From NCBI RefSeq assembly GCF_040732315.1, contig NZ_CP160388.1, positions 3,438,494-3,502,493 of the forward strand: DNA of 64,000 bases, written 5' to 3'. The translations under genes were made by a program, and so were the position numbers. This document shows, one piece after another, positions 17,621-27,038 of the stretch (positions are counted from its first letter, which is position 1; each line of letters opens with the position of its first letter). The stretch comes from Oryzisolibacter sp. LB2S. GTDB lineage: Bacteria > Pseudomonadota > Gammaproteobacteria > Burkholderiales > Burkholderiaceae_C. A model generated the notes under the pieces. That model searched no databases and was not told the DNA's origin. It saw nothing but the letters and a program-made list of their open reading frames with translations.

Positions 17621-18007
17621 ATGGACCTGCGTTACGAGCTCAAGGCCGGCAGCTACTGCCTGTACGACATGCGCGAGGCGCCCAGCACCGTCACGGGTGA
17701 GCGCCGCTGCAGGCTCAGGACCGAGAGCGTGGCCATTGCCTTCGACCGGCGCACGGGCCAGATGCACCAGCATGGCAGCCCCGCGCGCATCCAGTCCTGG
17801 GCGGCGCACCAGCGCCGGCGCCTGCGCGCCGCGGGCGCGCTCGAGGAGGCCAACGGCATCGTCGTCGTCTCGGGCCCGCTGCCCGTGGACGAGCTCAACA
17901 AATGCCTGTGGATCAGCGGCTACTGCGCACGCCTGTTCGCGCGCCTGGCCAGCCTGCCGCACGGCAAGCTGCAGCGCGGCGCGGAGCAATGGAGAAAAGC
18001 GGCCTGA
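17621..18007 (+). CDS. Conserved hypothetical protein, 128 aa
   Basis: A small soluble protein without signal peptide or membrane helix. It begins MDLRYELKAGSYCLYDMREA and has two Cys in the second half (NKCLWISGYCARLFARLA). Start chosen at the ATG at 17621 because a strong GGAGGAG lies 4 to 10 bases upstream; the ATG at 17600 has none. It follows hmp by about 120 bases on the same strand and converges on the uspA gene. I do not recognise the family. Confidence 0.7.
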   Translation: MDLRYELKAGSYCLYDMREAPSTVTGERRCRLRTESVAIAFDRRTGQMHQHGSPARIQSWAAHQRRRLRAAGALEEANGIVVVSGPLPVDELNKCLWISGYCARLFARLASLPHGKLQRGAEQWRKAA

Positions 18008-18068
18008 AGGACTCCACCGCCTTCACCACCGTGGCTGCCCGCTTTCGCGGGATTGACCATTCGAGGCG

Positions 18069-18557
18069 TCACGCCGCCTCATCCTCGTCTTCACCCTCGT
18101 CGTCCTCATCGGGCAGCTCCTGCGGCTCGGCGTGCTTGACCACGGTGACGGGCACCGGGCTGTGGTGTACCAGGTCCTGCGACACCGAGCCCAGCCAGGC
18201 GCCGCGCAGCCCGCCCATGCCGCGCGCGCCGACGATGAGCGCATCGCAGCCGCAGCGCTCCACCATGTCCACCAGCGTGGCGGCCGGCGAGCCCAGGCCG
18301 ATCTCGGTCTCGTAGGGCACGCCCGCGGCCTCGACCAGCGCCACGGCGGAGGCGAGCAGGTCCTGCCCGGCCTCGACGCTGGCGGCGGCCACCATGTCGG
18401 CGCCGCGCGTGGCCAGCTCCATGAAGCTGGCCTCCTCCTGCACATGGCCCAGCACCAGCGTGGCCTGCAGGCCGCCGCGGCGCATCAGCATCAGGGCGTG
18501 GCGCACGGCATCGAGCGCCAGTTCGGAGCCGTCGACGGCAATCATGATTCTCAGCAT
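18069..18557 (-). CDS. Universal stress protein with acidic C-terminal tail
   Basis: A 162-residue Usp protein. It begins MLRIMIAVDGSELALDAVRH with the canonical D-G-S, and the ATP-binding signature is GARGMGGLRGAWLGSVSQD followed by LVHHSPVPVTVVK. The family form would have K or R-V-x-x-x-A/S after the glycines and looks intact. The last 19 residues (EPQELPDEDDEGEDEDEAA) form a highly acidic tail beyond the domain, not typical of the family. Start: ATG preceded by AAGGAGAGG. It is divergent from tgt, 79 bases apart. Function in stress survival is by family only. Confidence 0.9.
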   Translation of the reverse strand: MLRIMIAVDGSELALDAVRHALMLMRRGGLQATLVLGHVQEEASFMELATRGADMVAAASVEAGQDLLASAVALVEAAGVPYETEIGLGSPAATLVDMVERCGCDALIVGARGMGGLRGAWLGSVSQDLVHHSPVPVTVVKHAEPQELPDEDDEGEDEDEAA

Positions 18558-18597
18558 GGCGATCCTCTCCTTGGGGACTTCAATGCGTTCAGTGTAG

Positions 18598-19809
<1,212 letters not shown>

Positions 19810-19994
19810 CCGAAAGCGCCCCAATTGCGCAAAATGCGCGGTTTGATCTGACGCCACCTCTTGCATCCCGGCCGGCGCTCGCCTGGATGCCCCTGCTGCC
19901 GACGGACCATGCCTCCCCCTCTCCCACCCGCCATCGAGACCCGCCGCCCCTGCATGCGCCGCCAGGGCCGGGCGTGGCCGCCTGTGGAGCGCTG

Positions 19995-21455
19995 ATGCCG
20001 GAACGCACAGCCCCCGCCCTTGCAGCGCCGCCCGCCACGCAGTCGCTGTGGCGCGCGCAGCTGCTGCTCGCGGGCTGTGTCTTTCTGGCCAGTCTGGTGG
20101 GGATCTTCAGCCGCCCCATCAACTACCTGTCGGCCTTCTGGCCGGCCAACGCCATCCTGCTGGGGTTGCTGCTGCGCCACCCGCGCTGGGCGGCAGCGCC
20201 CGGCACCTGGCTCTGGTCGCTCGCGGCCTTTGTGGCGGCCGACATGATCACCGGCACCTCATGGCAGAAGGCCCTGGCGCTCAACCTGGGCAACCTGGCG
20301 GGCGTGCTGGCGGGCTGGCTCTACCTGTCGCGCCTGCCCGAGGCGGTCGTGCATCTGCGCCACCAGCGTTCGGTGCTGCACCTGCTCGCGGGCTGCACCG
20401 TAGCCGCAACGGGGTGCGCGCTGGTCGGCGGGCCCGCGGGCAGCCATTTCCTGAATATCTCGCTGGTCGAGTCCGCGGCCATGTGGATGTTCTCGGAGTT
20501 CTTCAACTTCATCCTGGTCACGCCCGTGCTGCTGGCCGCCCCGCGGGGCTGGCCCTGGCAATGGCGTCTGCAGGACGCCATGCTGCCGCTGCGCGGGCGC
20601 CCCAGACCACCGCTGATGCCGCTGCTGGCGCTGCTGGTGTCGGAGGTCGTGACGGTGCTGGTGGGCGGGCCGGGCTCGCTGGGCTTCGTCATGCCGGCCC
20701 TGGTCTGGTGCGCCATGGCCTATGGGGTGTTTCCCATCACGGTGCTGAACCTGCTGCTCTATGGCTGGAAGACGGCCTTCGCGGCGCTGGGCGCGCTCTC
20801 GTTCACGCACAACCACCTGTGGGAGGTGGTGTCGCTGCGCATGGGCATGGGGCTGCTGTCGGTGGCGCCGCTGGCGGTGGCCTGCGCCTACGCGCTGCGG
20901 CTGCAGGCGCTGGAAAAGCTCAACCACGCCGTCAATCACGATTTCCTCACGGGCACGCTGGGGCGCCGTGCGCTCATGGAGCGCGGCGACCGCATGCTGG
21001 AGCGGCTGCGTGAGGAAGGCGCGAGCGTCGCCGTCCTGATGCTCGATCTGGACCATTTCAAGCAGATCAACGACCGCCATGGCCACGCCCAGGGCGACGC
21101 GGTGCTGCAGCAATTCGCCGCCATGGCCCAGCAGCATCTGCGCCCGCAGGATCTGTTCGGTCGACTGGGGGGCGAGGAGTTCGCCGTGTTCCTGCCCCAT
21201 CTTTCCCACGCCCAGGCGCTGGCCGTGGGCGAACGCCTGCGCGAGCAGCTCAAGGCCGAGCGCTTTGCCCTGCCCGAGGGGGGCGCGTTGCAGGTCACGC
21301 TCAGCGCCGGCCTGTACCAGGTGCGGCGCGTCGGCGCGGAGGACAGCCTCGAGCGGCTGCTGTCGCGGGCCGACAAGGCGCTGTACGGCGCCAAGGCCGC
21401 AGGGCGCGACCAGGTGCGCCCCTATGTGGACATGCGGGAGGCCGCGCCCGTCTGA
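19995..21455 (+). CDS. MASE1-domain diguanylate cyclase
   Basis: A 486-residue membrane-anchored enzyme that makes cyclic di-GMP. An N-terminal MASE1-type sensor of about eight helices (residues 15-290, containing NYLSAFWPANAILLGLLL) precedes a GGDEF domain. The domain opens DFLTGTLGRRAL and has MLDLDHFKQINDRHGHAQGD. The active loop is GGEEF (about 392-396), a catalytically competent variant, and an inhibitory I-site RPQD lies five residues before it, so product feedback is expected. Start placed at 19995 (GTGGAG upstream); the frame is open to 19887. The 3' end overlaps the convergent zinc-ribbon gene by 34 bases. The HD-GYP gene at 57742 could be one opposing hydrolase. Confidence 0.92.
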   Translation: MPERTAPALAAPPATQSLWRAQLLLAGCVFLASLVGIFSRPINYLSAFWPANAILLGLLLRHPRWAAAPGTWLWSLAAFVAADMITGTSWQKALALNLGNLAGVLAGWLYLSRLPEAVVHLRHQRSVLHLLAGCTVAATGCALVGGPAGSHFLNISLVESAAMWMFSEFFNFILVTPVLLAAPRGWPWQWRLQDAMLPLRGRPRPPLMPLLALLVSEVVTVLVGGPGSLGFVMPALVWCAMAYGVFPITVLNLLLYGWKTAFAALGALSFTHNHLWEVVSLRMGMGLLSVAPLAVACAYALRLQALEKLNHAVNHDFLTGTLGRRALMERGDRMLERLREEGASVAVLMLDLDHFKQINDRHGHAQGDAVLQQFAAMAQQHLRPQDLFGRLGGEEFAVFLPHLSHAQALAVGERLREQLKAERFALPEGGALQVTLSAGLYQVRRVGAEDSLERLLSRADKALYGAKAAGRDQVRPYVDMREAAPV

Positions 21456-22534
21456 GGCCGCGGCTCTGCCGGCCCGCCATGGCCTGCGTCCTTGGCCGCG
21501 TCCTCCTGCGCCGCGCCGCAGCGAAAGCAAAACCGCGTGAAGGCGCTCTTGCGCGCGCCGCAGCTGCCGCAGGCCACATGCAGGCCTATGCCGCAATGCG
21601 GGCAGAAGTCCGTCGCCCCGTCCTTCAGGTCCACGGGCCGCTCGCAGCCCGGGCACACGCCCTTGGCCAGGCGCGCCAGCGCCACGTCGTAGCCGAGCTC
21701 CTTGCGCCGCTCGCGCTCGGGCAGGGCCTCGGCCTGCTTCTGGCGCTCCAGGTAACGGTTGAGCGCCACGATGGCGTAGCGCCCCACGAGCGCCGTGAGC
21801 GCGATGCCGACGATGTAGCGCACATAGCCGCCGTAGCTCGGCAGGTAGGGCACGAGCTCGACGAAGAAGGCAAACAGCGCGAAGAAGATGAAGCCCCAGA
21901 CGAAGGGCCAGTACATGCCCTTGCGCTTCTTCACGAACAGCCAGCCGGCCACGATCAGCAGCGGCAGCGTGAGCGCCAGGCGGTAGAGAAACACGCGCAG
22001 CTCCACGCGATGGCGCTCGGCGGTGAGCCGTTCCCGGCCCGCGCGCTCCATCTCGCCCAGGCGCTGGCGCGCGGCCTGGGCGCTCTGGCGCGCGTCGAGC
22101 TGCGCCTGCTGCTCGGCCTGCACGGCCTGCTGGGCCTTGTGCTCGGCGGCCTTGAGAGCGTCGAGCGCGCGCGTGCGCGCGATCACCTCGGGGTCATGCT
22201 CGGCGCGCTGCGTGGCGCTGCGCGCGGCCAGCCAGTTGGCATAGCCCTCGCGCTCGGCCTGGGTGTCGCTGCGTGCCTTGGCATGCTGCAGCCGCGCCTG
22301 CTCCAGCGCCGCCTGGGCGGCCTGCTCGGCCTCGCCCGCGTCCCGGACCTGCTGGCGCAGCCGCTCGGCCGCCGGCTTGTCGAGGAAGTCGTCGAGCTGC
22401 AGGGGCCGCTCCACCCGCGGCAGGTCGCCCACGATGGTGCCGCCCAGCCCGATCAGAAAGCTGGCGAACACCAGCGCCACCAGCCACAGGCCGCGGCGAA
22501 ACCATTTTTCCGACAGACGCAATGCCTTGCTCAT
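21422..22534 (-). CDS. Membrane protein with coiled coil and C-terminal zinc ribbons, function unknown
   Basis: A 370-residue protein. A transmembrane helix (about 14-34) is followed by a long Ala/Gln/Glu-rich coiled coil (about 60-185), then three closely spaced helices (about 195-275), then a double zinc ribbon: CPGC, CPHC, CGSC and CFRC between residues 300 and 345. The tail is Ala/Gly-rich. Start: ATG preceded by GGGAAGG. It is convergent with the diguanylate cyclase and their ends overlap by 34 bases. I do not recognise a named family. The layout suggests a membrane scaffold with a cytoplasmic double zinc ribbon. Confidence 0.78.
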   Translation of the reverse strand: MSKALRLSEKWFRRGLWLVALVFASFLIGLGGTIVGDLPRVERPLQLDDFLDKPAAERLRQQVRDAGEAEQAAQAALEQARLQHAKARSDTQAEREGYANWLAARSATQRAEHDPEVIARTRALDALKAAEHKAQQAVQAEQQAQLDARQSAQAARQRLGEMERAGRERLTAERHRVELRVFLYRLALTLPLLIVAGWLFVKKRKGMYWPFVWGFIFFALFAFFVELVPYLPSYGGYVRYIVGIALTALVGRYAIVALNRYLERQKQAEALPERERRKELGYDVALARLAKGVCPGCERPVDLKDGATDFCPHCGIGLHVACGSCGARKSAFTRFCFRCGAAQEDAAKDAGHGGPAEPRPQTGAASRMST

Positions 22535-22560
22535 AGTGCCTTCCCACTTGATAACTACTG

Positions 22561-22616
22561 AATTGATAGCTGCCTGCGCACTATACATAAGCGCCAGAGC
22601 CCATTTTTATCTAAAT
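22561..22616. repeat. GATAGCTG dispersed hairpin repeat
   Basis: AT-rich 56-base copy starting AATTGATAGCTGCCTGCGCA with the second half ATAAGCGCCAGAGCCCATTTTT. It sits in the divergent gap between the zinc-ribbon gene and the PAS gene, the only copy between two start codons. Confidence 0.8.
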
Positions 22617-22647
22617 ATCTGCATGACACCCGGGCGCCGCGCGCACA

Positions 22648-23070
22648 ATGGCCGTCATGAGCACGGAACCCACCCCCACCATCCCCTGGGAGCGCATCGT
22701 CGCCGACGTGGCCGACGCGCTGATCTACGCCGACCGCGACGGCATCATCCGGGCCTGGAACCCGGCCGCCGCGGCGCTGTTCGGCTTTGGCGCCGACGAG
22801 GCGCTGGGCCAGAGCCTGGACCTGATCATCCCCGAGCACCTGCGCGAGGCCCATTGGCGCGGCTACGACCGGGCGCTGGCGCGCGGCCACTGCGGCCGCG
22901 AGGTGCGCACCACGCGCGGCAGGCACAAGGACGGGCGCAAGCTCTACGTGGACATGAGCTTTTGCGTGGTCACCGACGGTGCCGGCCAGACGCTGGGCTC
23001 GGCCGCCATGGCGCGCGACGTGACCGAGCGCTACCTGGCCGAGCTCGCGCGGCGCAAGGCGGGCGGGTAA
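22648..23070 (+). CDS. Single PAS-domain protein
   Basis: A 140-residue cytoplasmic protein consisting of one PAS domain: DALIYADRDGIIRAWNPAAAALFGF (split: the conserved I-x-x-W-N-P and A-x-x-L-F-G-F) and the C-terminal MARDVTERYLAE that normally links PAS to an output domain. No kinase, GGDEF or helix-turn-helix follows, so it may work in trans or as a small sensor. Two possible starts, 22648 and 22657; neither has a strong ribosome site. The next gene is convergent, 19 bases away. Confidence 0.8.
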   Translation: MAVMSTEPTPTIPWERIVADVADALIYADRDGIIRAWNPAAAALFGFGADEALGQSLDLIIPEHLREAHWRGYDRALARGHCGREVRTTRGRHKDGRKLYVDMSFCVVTDGAGQTLGSAAMARDVTERYLAELARRKAGG

Positions 23071-23089
23071 GTCCTGCACGCCGCGGCCC

Positions 23090-23878
23090 CTACTGCACCA
23101 GCCGCTGCGGCGCGCCGGCCAGGCGCGCGGCCTGCAGCCAGGCCAGGGCCGAATCGACGGTGACGGTCTCGATGCGGTCGGCAAAGCGCTTCTCGTTCGG
23201 GTGGTCGTCGAAGGCCACGTTCGCCGCCGTCATGCGCCCGCCCAGCCGCGTGAGCGGCCCGATGCGCAGCGCCGAGGGCGCATAGCCCTTGAAGCGCAGC
23301 CAGGCCTGGGCCTGCGCGCGCGTGCGCACGGTCTCGGGCTCCATGGCCGCGGCCAGCGTCTCCAGCGCCCATTGGTTGGACTGCTGGTAGCGCAGCCCCC
23401 AGGCGTAGCTGACCATGCTGTAGGGCGCATGCTGCAGCAGCGTGGTGCGTGCGCCGTCCTGCAACAGGGCCAGCAGGCGCTGCTGCACCTCGGGCGTGGG
23501 CACGGCCCAGACGGCCTCGTAGCGCCACAGGTCGTCGAGAAAGAACTCCCCCAGGCCCTGGCGGTAGAGGTGGCCGCTGGCCGTGCCGCAGTCGTTGAGC
23601 TTGTGCGCCACGCGCCACAGGCCATCGTCCGTCCTGTAGGCCCAGCCCAGGTGCGAATAGCGCAGGCCGTAGGCCGACAGGTCCTGCCCGGCGCGCGCGA
23701 GCAGCACCACGCGCGCGCCGCTGGCGTCGAGCGCGCGGGCCGTGCCGCTCGCAAGCTGCATGCCGCGCTCTATGGTTTGCACGCTGGGCTTGCGCTGCTC
23801 GCACGAGCGCCCCGCCTGCGCCGCCCCGGCCGCCAGCAGCATGGCGGCGACCCAGATCACACGATGCACGGTACGCAT
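23090..23878 (-). CDS. DUF2145 family exported protein
   Basis: A 262-residue protein with a signal peptide (residues 1-20, AAGAAQAG) and a first mature segment GRSCEQRKPSVQTIERGM. Recognisable DUF2145 stretches include SHLGWAYR, WRVAHKLNDCGT, LYRQGLGEFFLDDL and PYSMVSYAWGLRYQQSNQW. The His/Asn/Cys/Gln pattern resembles a papain-like or NlpC-like peptidase fold, but that is only an impression. Start placed at ATG 23878 with AAAGG upstream. It follows a gene for another small exported protein by 2 bases, so the pair is an operon. Function unknown. Confidence 0.8.
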   Translation of the reverse strand: MRTVHRVIWVAAMLLAAGAAQAGRSCEQRKPSVQTIERGMQLASGTARALDASGARVVLLARAGQDLSAYGLRYSHLGWAYRTDDGLWRVAHKLNDCGTASGHLYRQGLGEFFLDDLWRYEAVWAVPTPEVQQRLLALLQDGARTTLLQHAPYSMVSYAWGLRYQQSNQWALETLAAAMEPETVRTRAQAQAWLRFKGYAPSALRIGPLTRLGGRMTAANVAFDDHPNEKRFADRIETVTVDSALAWLQAARLAGAPQRLVQ

Positions 23879-23880
23879 GG

Positions 23881-24336
23881 TCACAGCCTTTCGTTGTAGA
23901 GCAGCGCCCGGCCCAGGGCATTGGGCACAAAGGCCAGCACCTCGCCCGCGGCCGACAGGATGACGCCCGTGCCTATCACGCTGCAGGCGACCACCGTGCC
24001 CACGCCGTGGACGGCGGATGTGGCGGCGCGGCCCGATACCTCGACACTCACGCGCGCCCCGTCCGATGCGCGCTCGAGCACATACACGGTGGCGTTGGCC
24101 GACACCTCAACGGCCTGCACCGTGAGCACGGCGCCGGCCACCGACAGCGCCGCGGGCAGCACCACCGCCGCTCCGGCTGCCGCCGAGGCCGCCCCGGTGG
24201 ACGCGACCACCGAGGCCACGGGCATCAGCGACAGCGCGGCCGAGGCCTCGCTCTGCGCCCTGGCGGGCAGGCCCCAGGCCAGGCCGCAGGCCAGGGCCGC
24301 GGCCATCAGGGTCTTGCGCAAGTCATGCAGGGTCAT
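23881..24336 (-). CDS. Small exported hypothetical protein, partner of the DUF2145 gene
   Basis: A 151-residue protein with a signal peptide (residues 1-27, ending LPARAQ) and an Ala/Val-rich mature region with two hydrophobic stretches (about 40-75 and 110-140) around a short polar, beta-rich middle (ATVYVLERASDGARVSVEV). It may insert in or lie against the membrane. Start: ATG with AAGGAGACGATC upstream. First gene of a two-gene operon with the DUF2145 gene. No family recognised. Confidence 0.7.
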   Translation of the reverse strand: MTLHDLRKTLMAAALACGLAWGLPARAQSEASAALSLMPVASVVASTGAASAAAGAAVVLPAALSVAGAVLTVQAVEVSANATVYVLERASDGARVSVEVSGRAATSAVHGVGTVVACSVIGTGVILSAAGEVLAFVPNALGRALLYNERL

Positions 24337-24365
24337 GATCGTCTCCTTGTGGACTGTGGATGGGC

Positions 24366-24857
24366 TCAGGCGTCGCGGTCGCTGTCTCGGGCGGCTTCGC
24401 GGGCAGCCTCGCGGCGGCCCGCGAGGCGCGCCTCGAACAGGTCGGCCTCATGGCGGTCGCGCAGCATCTTGGCCAGGGTGAAGGCGCTGGTGATGAGGTA
24501 GAGCCAGCTCACGCCCAGAAAGGCCTTGTAGGTCGGGTTGATGGCCATGCCCCACAGGCCCCAGCCGGTCAGGCCCATGGCCGTGGCAAAGCCGCCCCAG
24601 ACCACGAGCTTCCACAGCGGCGTGTCGCCGGCGCCGCGGGCCGCGCCGCCCTGGTTGTCGCGCACGAACTTGGCCAGCGCAAAGGCCGTGGACAGGCAGA
24701 ACACATAGCCCATGAACATGAAGGCCCGCGCCAGCGGCTCGCCCGGCAGCCAGGCCAGGCCGACGGCGCACAGCACGAGGGCAATGCCGAACGAGGCCCA
24801 GACCTGGAGCTGCCAGGCGCGGGTGTCACGTGGGGGGATGGAGGAGAGGTTTTGCAT
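24366..24857 (-). CDS. YiaA/YiaB-type inner membrane protein
   Basis: A 163-residue protein with two YiaAB two-helix units, giving four helices: about 15-35 and 45-65, then 85-105 and 110-130. Each unit pairs W/F-x-x-F-G or W-G-G-F-A with a second helix containing F-M-G-Y-x-F-C or L-G-V-S-W-L-Y. A charged tail of about 30 residues (RRxAAREAARDSDRDA) follows. Start is uncertain: ATG 24857 (MQNLSS) or ATG 24893; neither has a clear ribosome site. Stress-related in E. coli by association only. Confidence 0.75.
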   Translation of the reverse strand: MQNLSSIPPRDTRAWQLQVWASFGIALVLCAVGLAWLPGEPLARAFMFMGYVFCLSTAFALAKFVRDNQGGAARGAGDTPLWKLVVWGGFATAMGLTGWGLWGMAINPTYKAFLGVSWLYLITSAFTLAKMLRDRHEADLFEARLAGRREAAREAARDSDRDA

Positions 24858-25013
24858 GGCAGCGGCACTCAGTGGGTTGAACATGGGCGCCATGGTGCCG
24901 CGCAGGCCGGCCGAAGCCGGCTGATTTTTGCACTTGATCTATGAATTCATGCCATCAGTATCGTTTGAAGATACTTCTCACCCGGCCATGGCCATGCCAT
25001 CAACCCAGAGCCA

Positions 25014-26916
25014 TCAACCCAGCTCCAGCAGAGCCGCCACGCGCTCGCGCAGCGCATGGGGCTGCACGCTGGCCGCGGCCAGGGGCTCGCCCACGTTCAG
25101 CCCCACGCGATTCCAGAACCCGCGCCTGAACGGCCGCACCATGGCCCCGCCCTGCTCTATGCGGCTGAAGAACGAGCCCCAGAGATGGGTCAGCGCCATG
25201 GGCACCACGGGCGCATCCACGCCATCGGCGCGCGCGCGCTCGATGATCTTCATGATGCCGCCCTTGAACTCCTGCAGCTGCCCGTCGCGCGTGATGCCGC
25301 CCTCGGGGAAGATGGCGAGCAGGTCGCCCTCGCGCAGCACCTGGGCGGCGCGCTCGAACGCGGCCTCGTAGGTCGCGGGGTCTTCCTTCTGCGGCGCCAC
25401 GGGTATGGCCTTGGCCAGCCTGAAGATCGCCCCCAGCACCGGGATGCGGAAGATGCGGTGGTCCATGAGGAAGTAGATGGGCCGGGGGCTCGCGGCCATG
25501 AGCAGCACGGCGTCGATGAAGCTCACATGGTTGCAGGCCAGGATGGCCGCGCCCTGCGTTGGCAGATGCTCGTCGCCGCGCACCCTGAAGCGGTAGATGC
25601 AGCGCGACAGCACCCACGAGAAGAAGCGCAGCAGGTATTCGGGCACCAGCATGAAGATGTAGAAGGCCACGATGGCGTTGGCAATGGCCGTGAACAGGAA
25701 CACCTGCGGCACAGTGAAACCCGCCGACAGCAGCGCGCCGGCCAGCACGGCGCTGGCGATCATGAACAGCGCATTCAGTATGTTGTTGGCGGCGATGATG
25801 CGCGCGCGGTGCGTGCTCTGGCTGCGCATCTGGATCAGCGCGTACATGGGCACGCTGTACAGGCCCGCAAACAGCGAGAGCAGCAGCAAGTCCAGCATCA
25901 CGCGCCAATGCGCGCCCTGGGCCAGGAACGCGGCCAGGCCCATGGTGGGCCGCGCCGGCAGGCCGCGCGAGGCGAAGTACAGGTCGATGGCAAACACGCT
26001 CATGCCGATGGCGCCCAGCGGCACCAGGCCTATCTCCACATGGCGGCGCGAGAGCACCTCGCACAGCAGCGAGCCCACGCCTATGCCCACCGAGAACACC
26101 ACGAGCAGCAGCGAGGCCACCTGCTCGTCACCATGCAGCACCTCCTTGGCAAAGCTCGGGAACTGGGAGAGGAACACCGCGCCGAAGAACCACATCCAGC
26201 TGATGCCCAGCAGCGAGCGGAAGACCACGATGTTCTCGTGCGCCAACTTGAGGTTGCGCCAGGTCTCGCTCACCGGGTTCCAGTTGATGGTGAGGCCCGG
26301 GTCGGTGGCGGGCGCGCGCGGGATGAACTGCGCCACCAGCCGCCCGGCCAGCGCCAGCGCCAGACAGGCCGCGGCCACGGCGCCATGGCCCACGTCCGGC
26401 AGCGCGACGAGCAGGCCACCGGCCACATTGCCCAGCAGGATGGCGACGAAGGTGCCCATCTCCACCATGCCGTTGCCGCCCGTGAGCTCGCGCTCGTTCA
26501 GGGCCTGCGGCAGATAGGCGAACTTGACCGGCCCGAACAGCGTGGAATGCAGCCCCATGAGGAACACGCAGGCCAGCAGCACGGCCGCGCTGCCCGCCAT
26601 GAAGCCCGCGCCCGCCAGCAGCATGATGGCGATCTCCAGGTTCTTCACGAAGCGGAATGCGCGTCTTCTCGATCTTGTCCGTGATCTGCCCGGCCGTGGC
26701 CGAGAACAGCAGGAACGGCAGGATGAACAGCGCGCCAATCACCAGCCCCGCCATGGCCGGCGGCAGCCACGCCACCTGCAGCTGGTAGGTGACCATGACC
26801 GTGAAGGCGAACTTGAACAGGTTGTCGTTCGCCGCGCCGGCAAACTGCGTCCAGAAGAACGGGGCGAAGCGGCGCTGGCCGAGCAGCGCAAACTGGTTGG
26901 AATGGGTGTCGCTCAT
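25014..26916 (-). pseudogene. LplT-like MFS / PlsC acyltransferase fusion, interrupted by a frameshift
   Basis: Lysophospholipid transporter-acyltransferase fusion. The N-terminal part (MSDTHSNQFALLGQRRFAPF, from ATG 26916) is an LplT-type major-facilitator domain. The C-terminal part is a PlsC-type acyltransferase with NHVSFID and FPEGGITRDG. Such proteins take up or flip lysophospholipids and re-acylate them. The two halves lie in different frames. Coding passes from one to the other at 26659-26664, where ITDKIEKTR should continue as AFRFVKNLE. Restoring one GC in the CGCGC run gives a continuous 634-residue protein. So it is a two-base contraction of a GC repeat, real or a sequencing error. 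A 14-base tandem duplication covers the stop region. Confidence 0.85.
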
Positions 26917-27010
26917 GAAGGGCTGCCGGTGTCGAAGTGCAGCGCATTGTGCGCAAAAAGCCCGGACAACGCCGCAGCTTGTGGGACTTTGTGGCTTGAA
27001 CCACACTCGT

Positions 27011-27029
27011 GGTATCACCACTTGATACC
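27011..27029. promoter_or_regulatory. Candidate operator palindrome upstream of the XRE regulator
   Basis: Perfect inverted hexamers GGTATC and GATACC with a 7-base spacer, 10 bases before the regulator's ATG and in the divergent gap to the LplT-PlsC gene. The position suits autorepression. Inference only. Confidence 0.4.
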
Positions 27030-27038
27030 CACCCCGGC

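Noticed and set aside
24957-24975. Terminator after the LplT-PlsC gene
   Set aside because: AGTATC / GATACT with a 7-base loop is short and AT-rich and lacks a T run.
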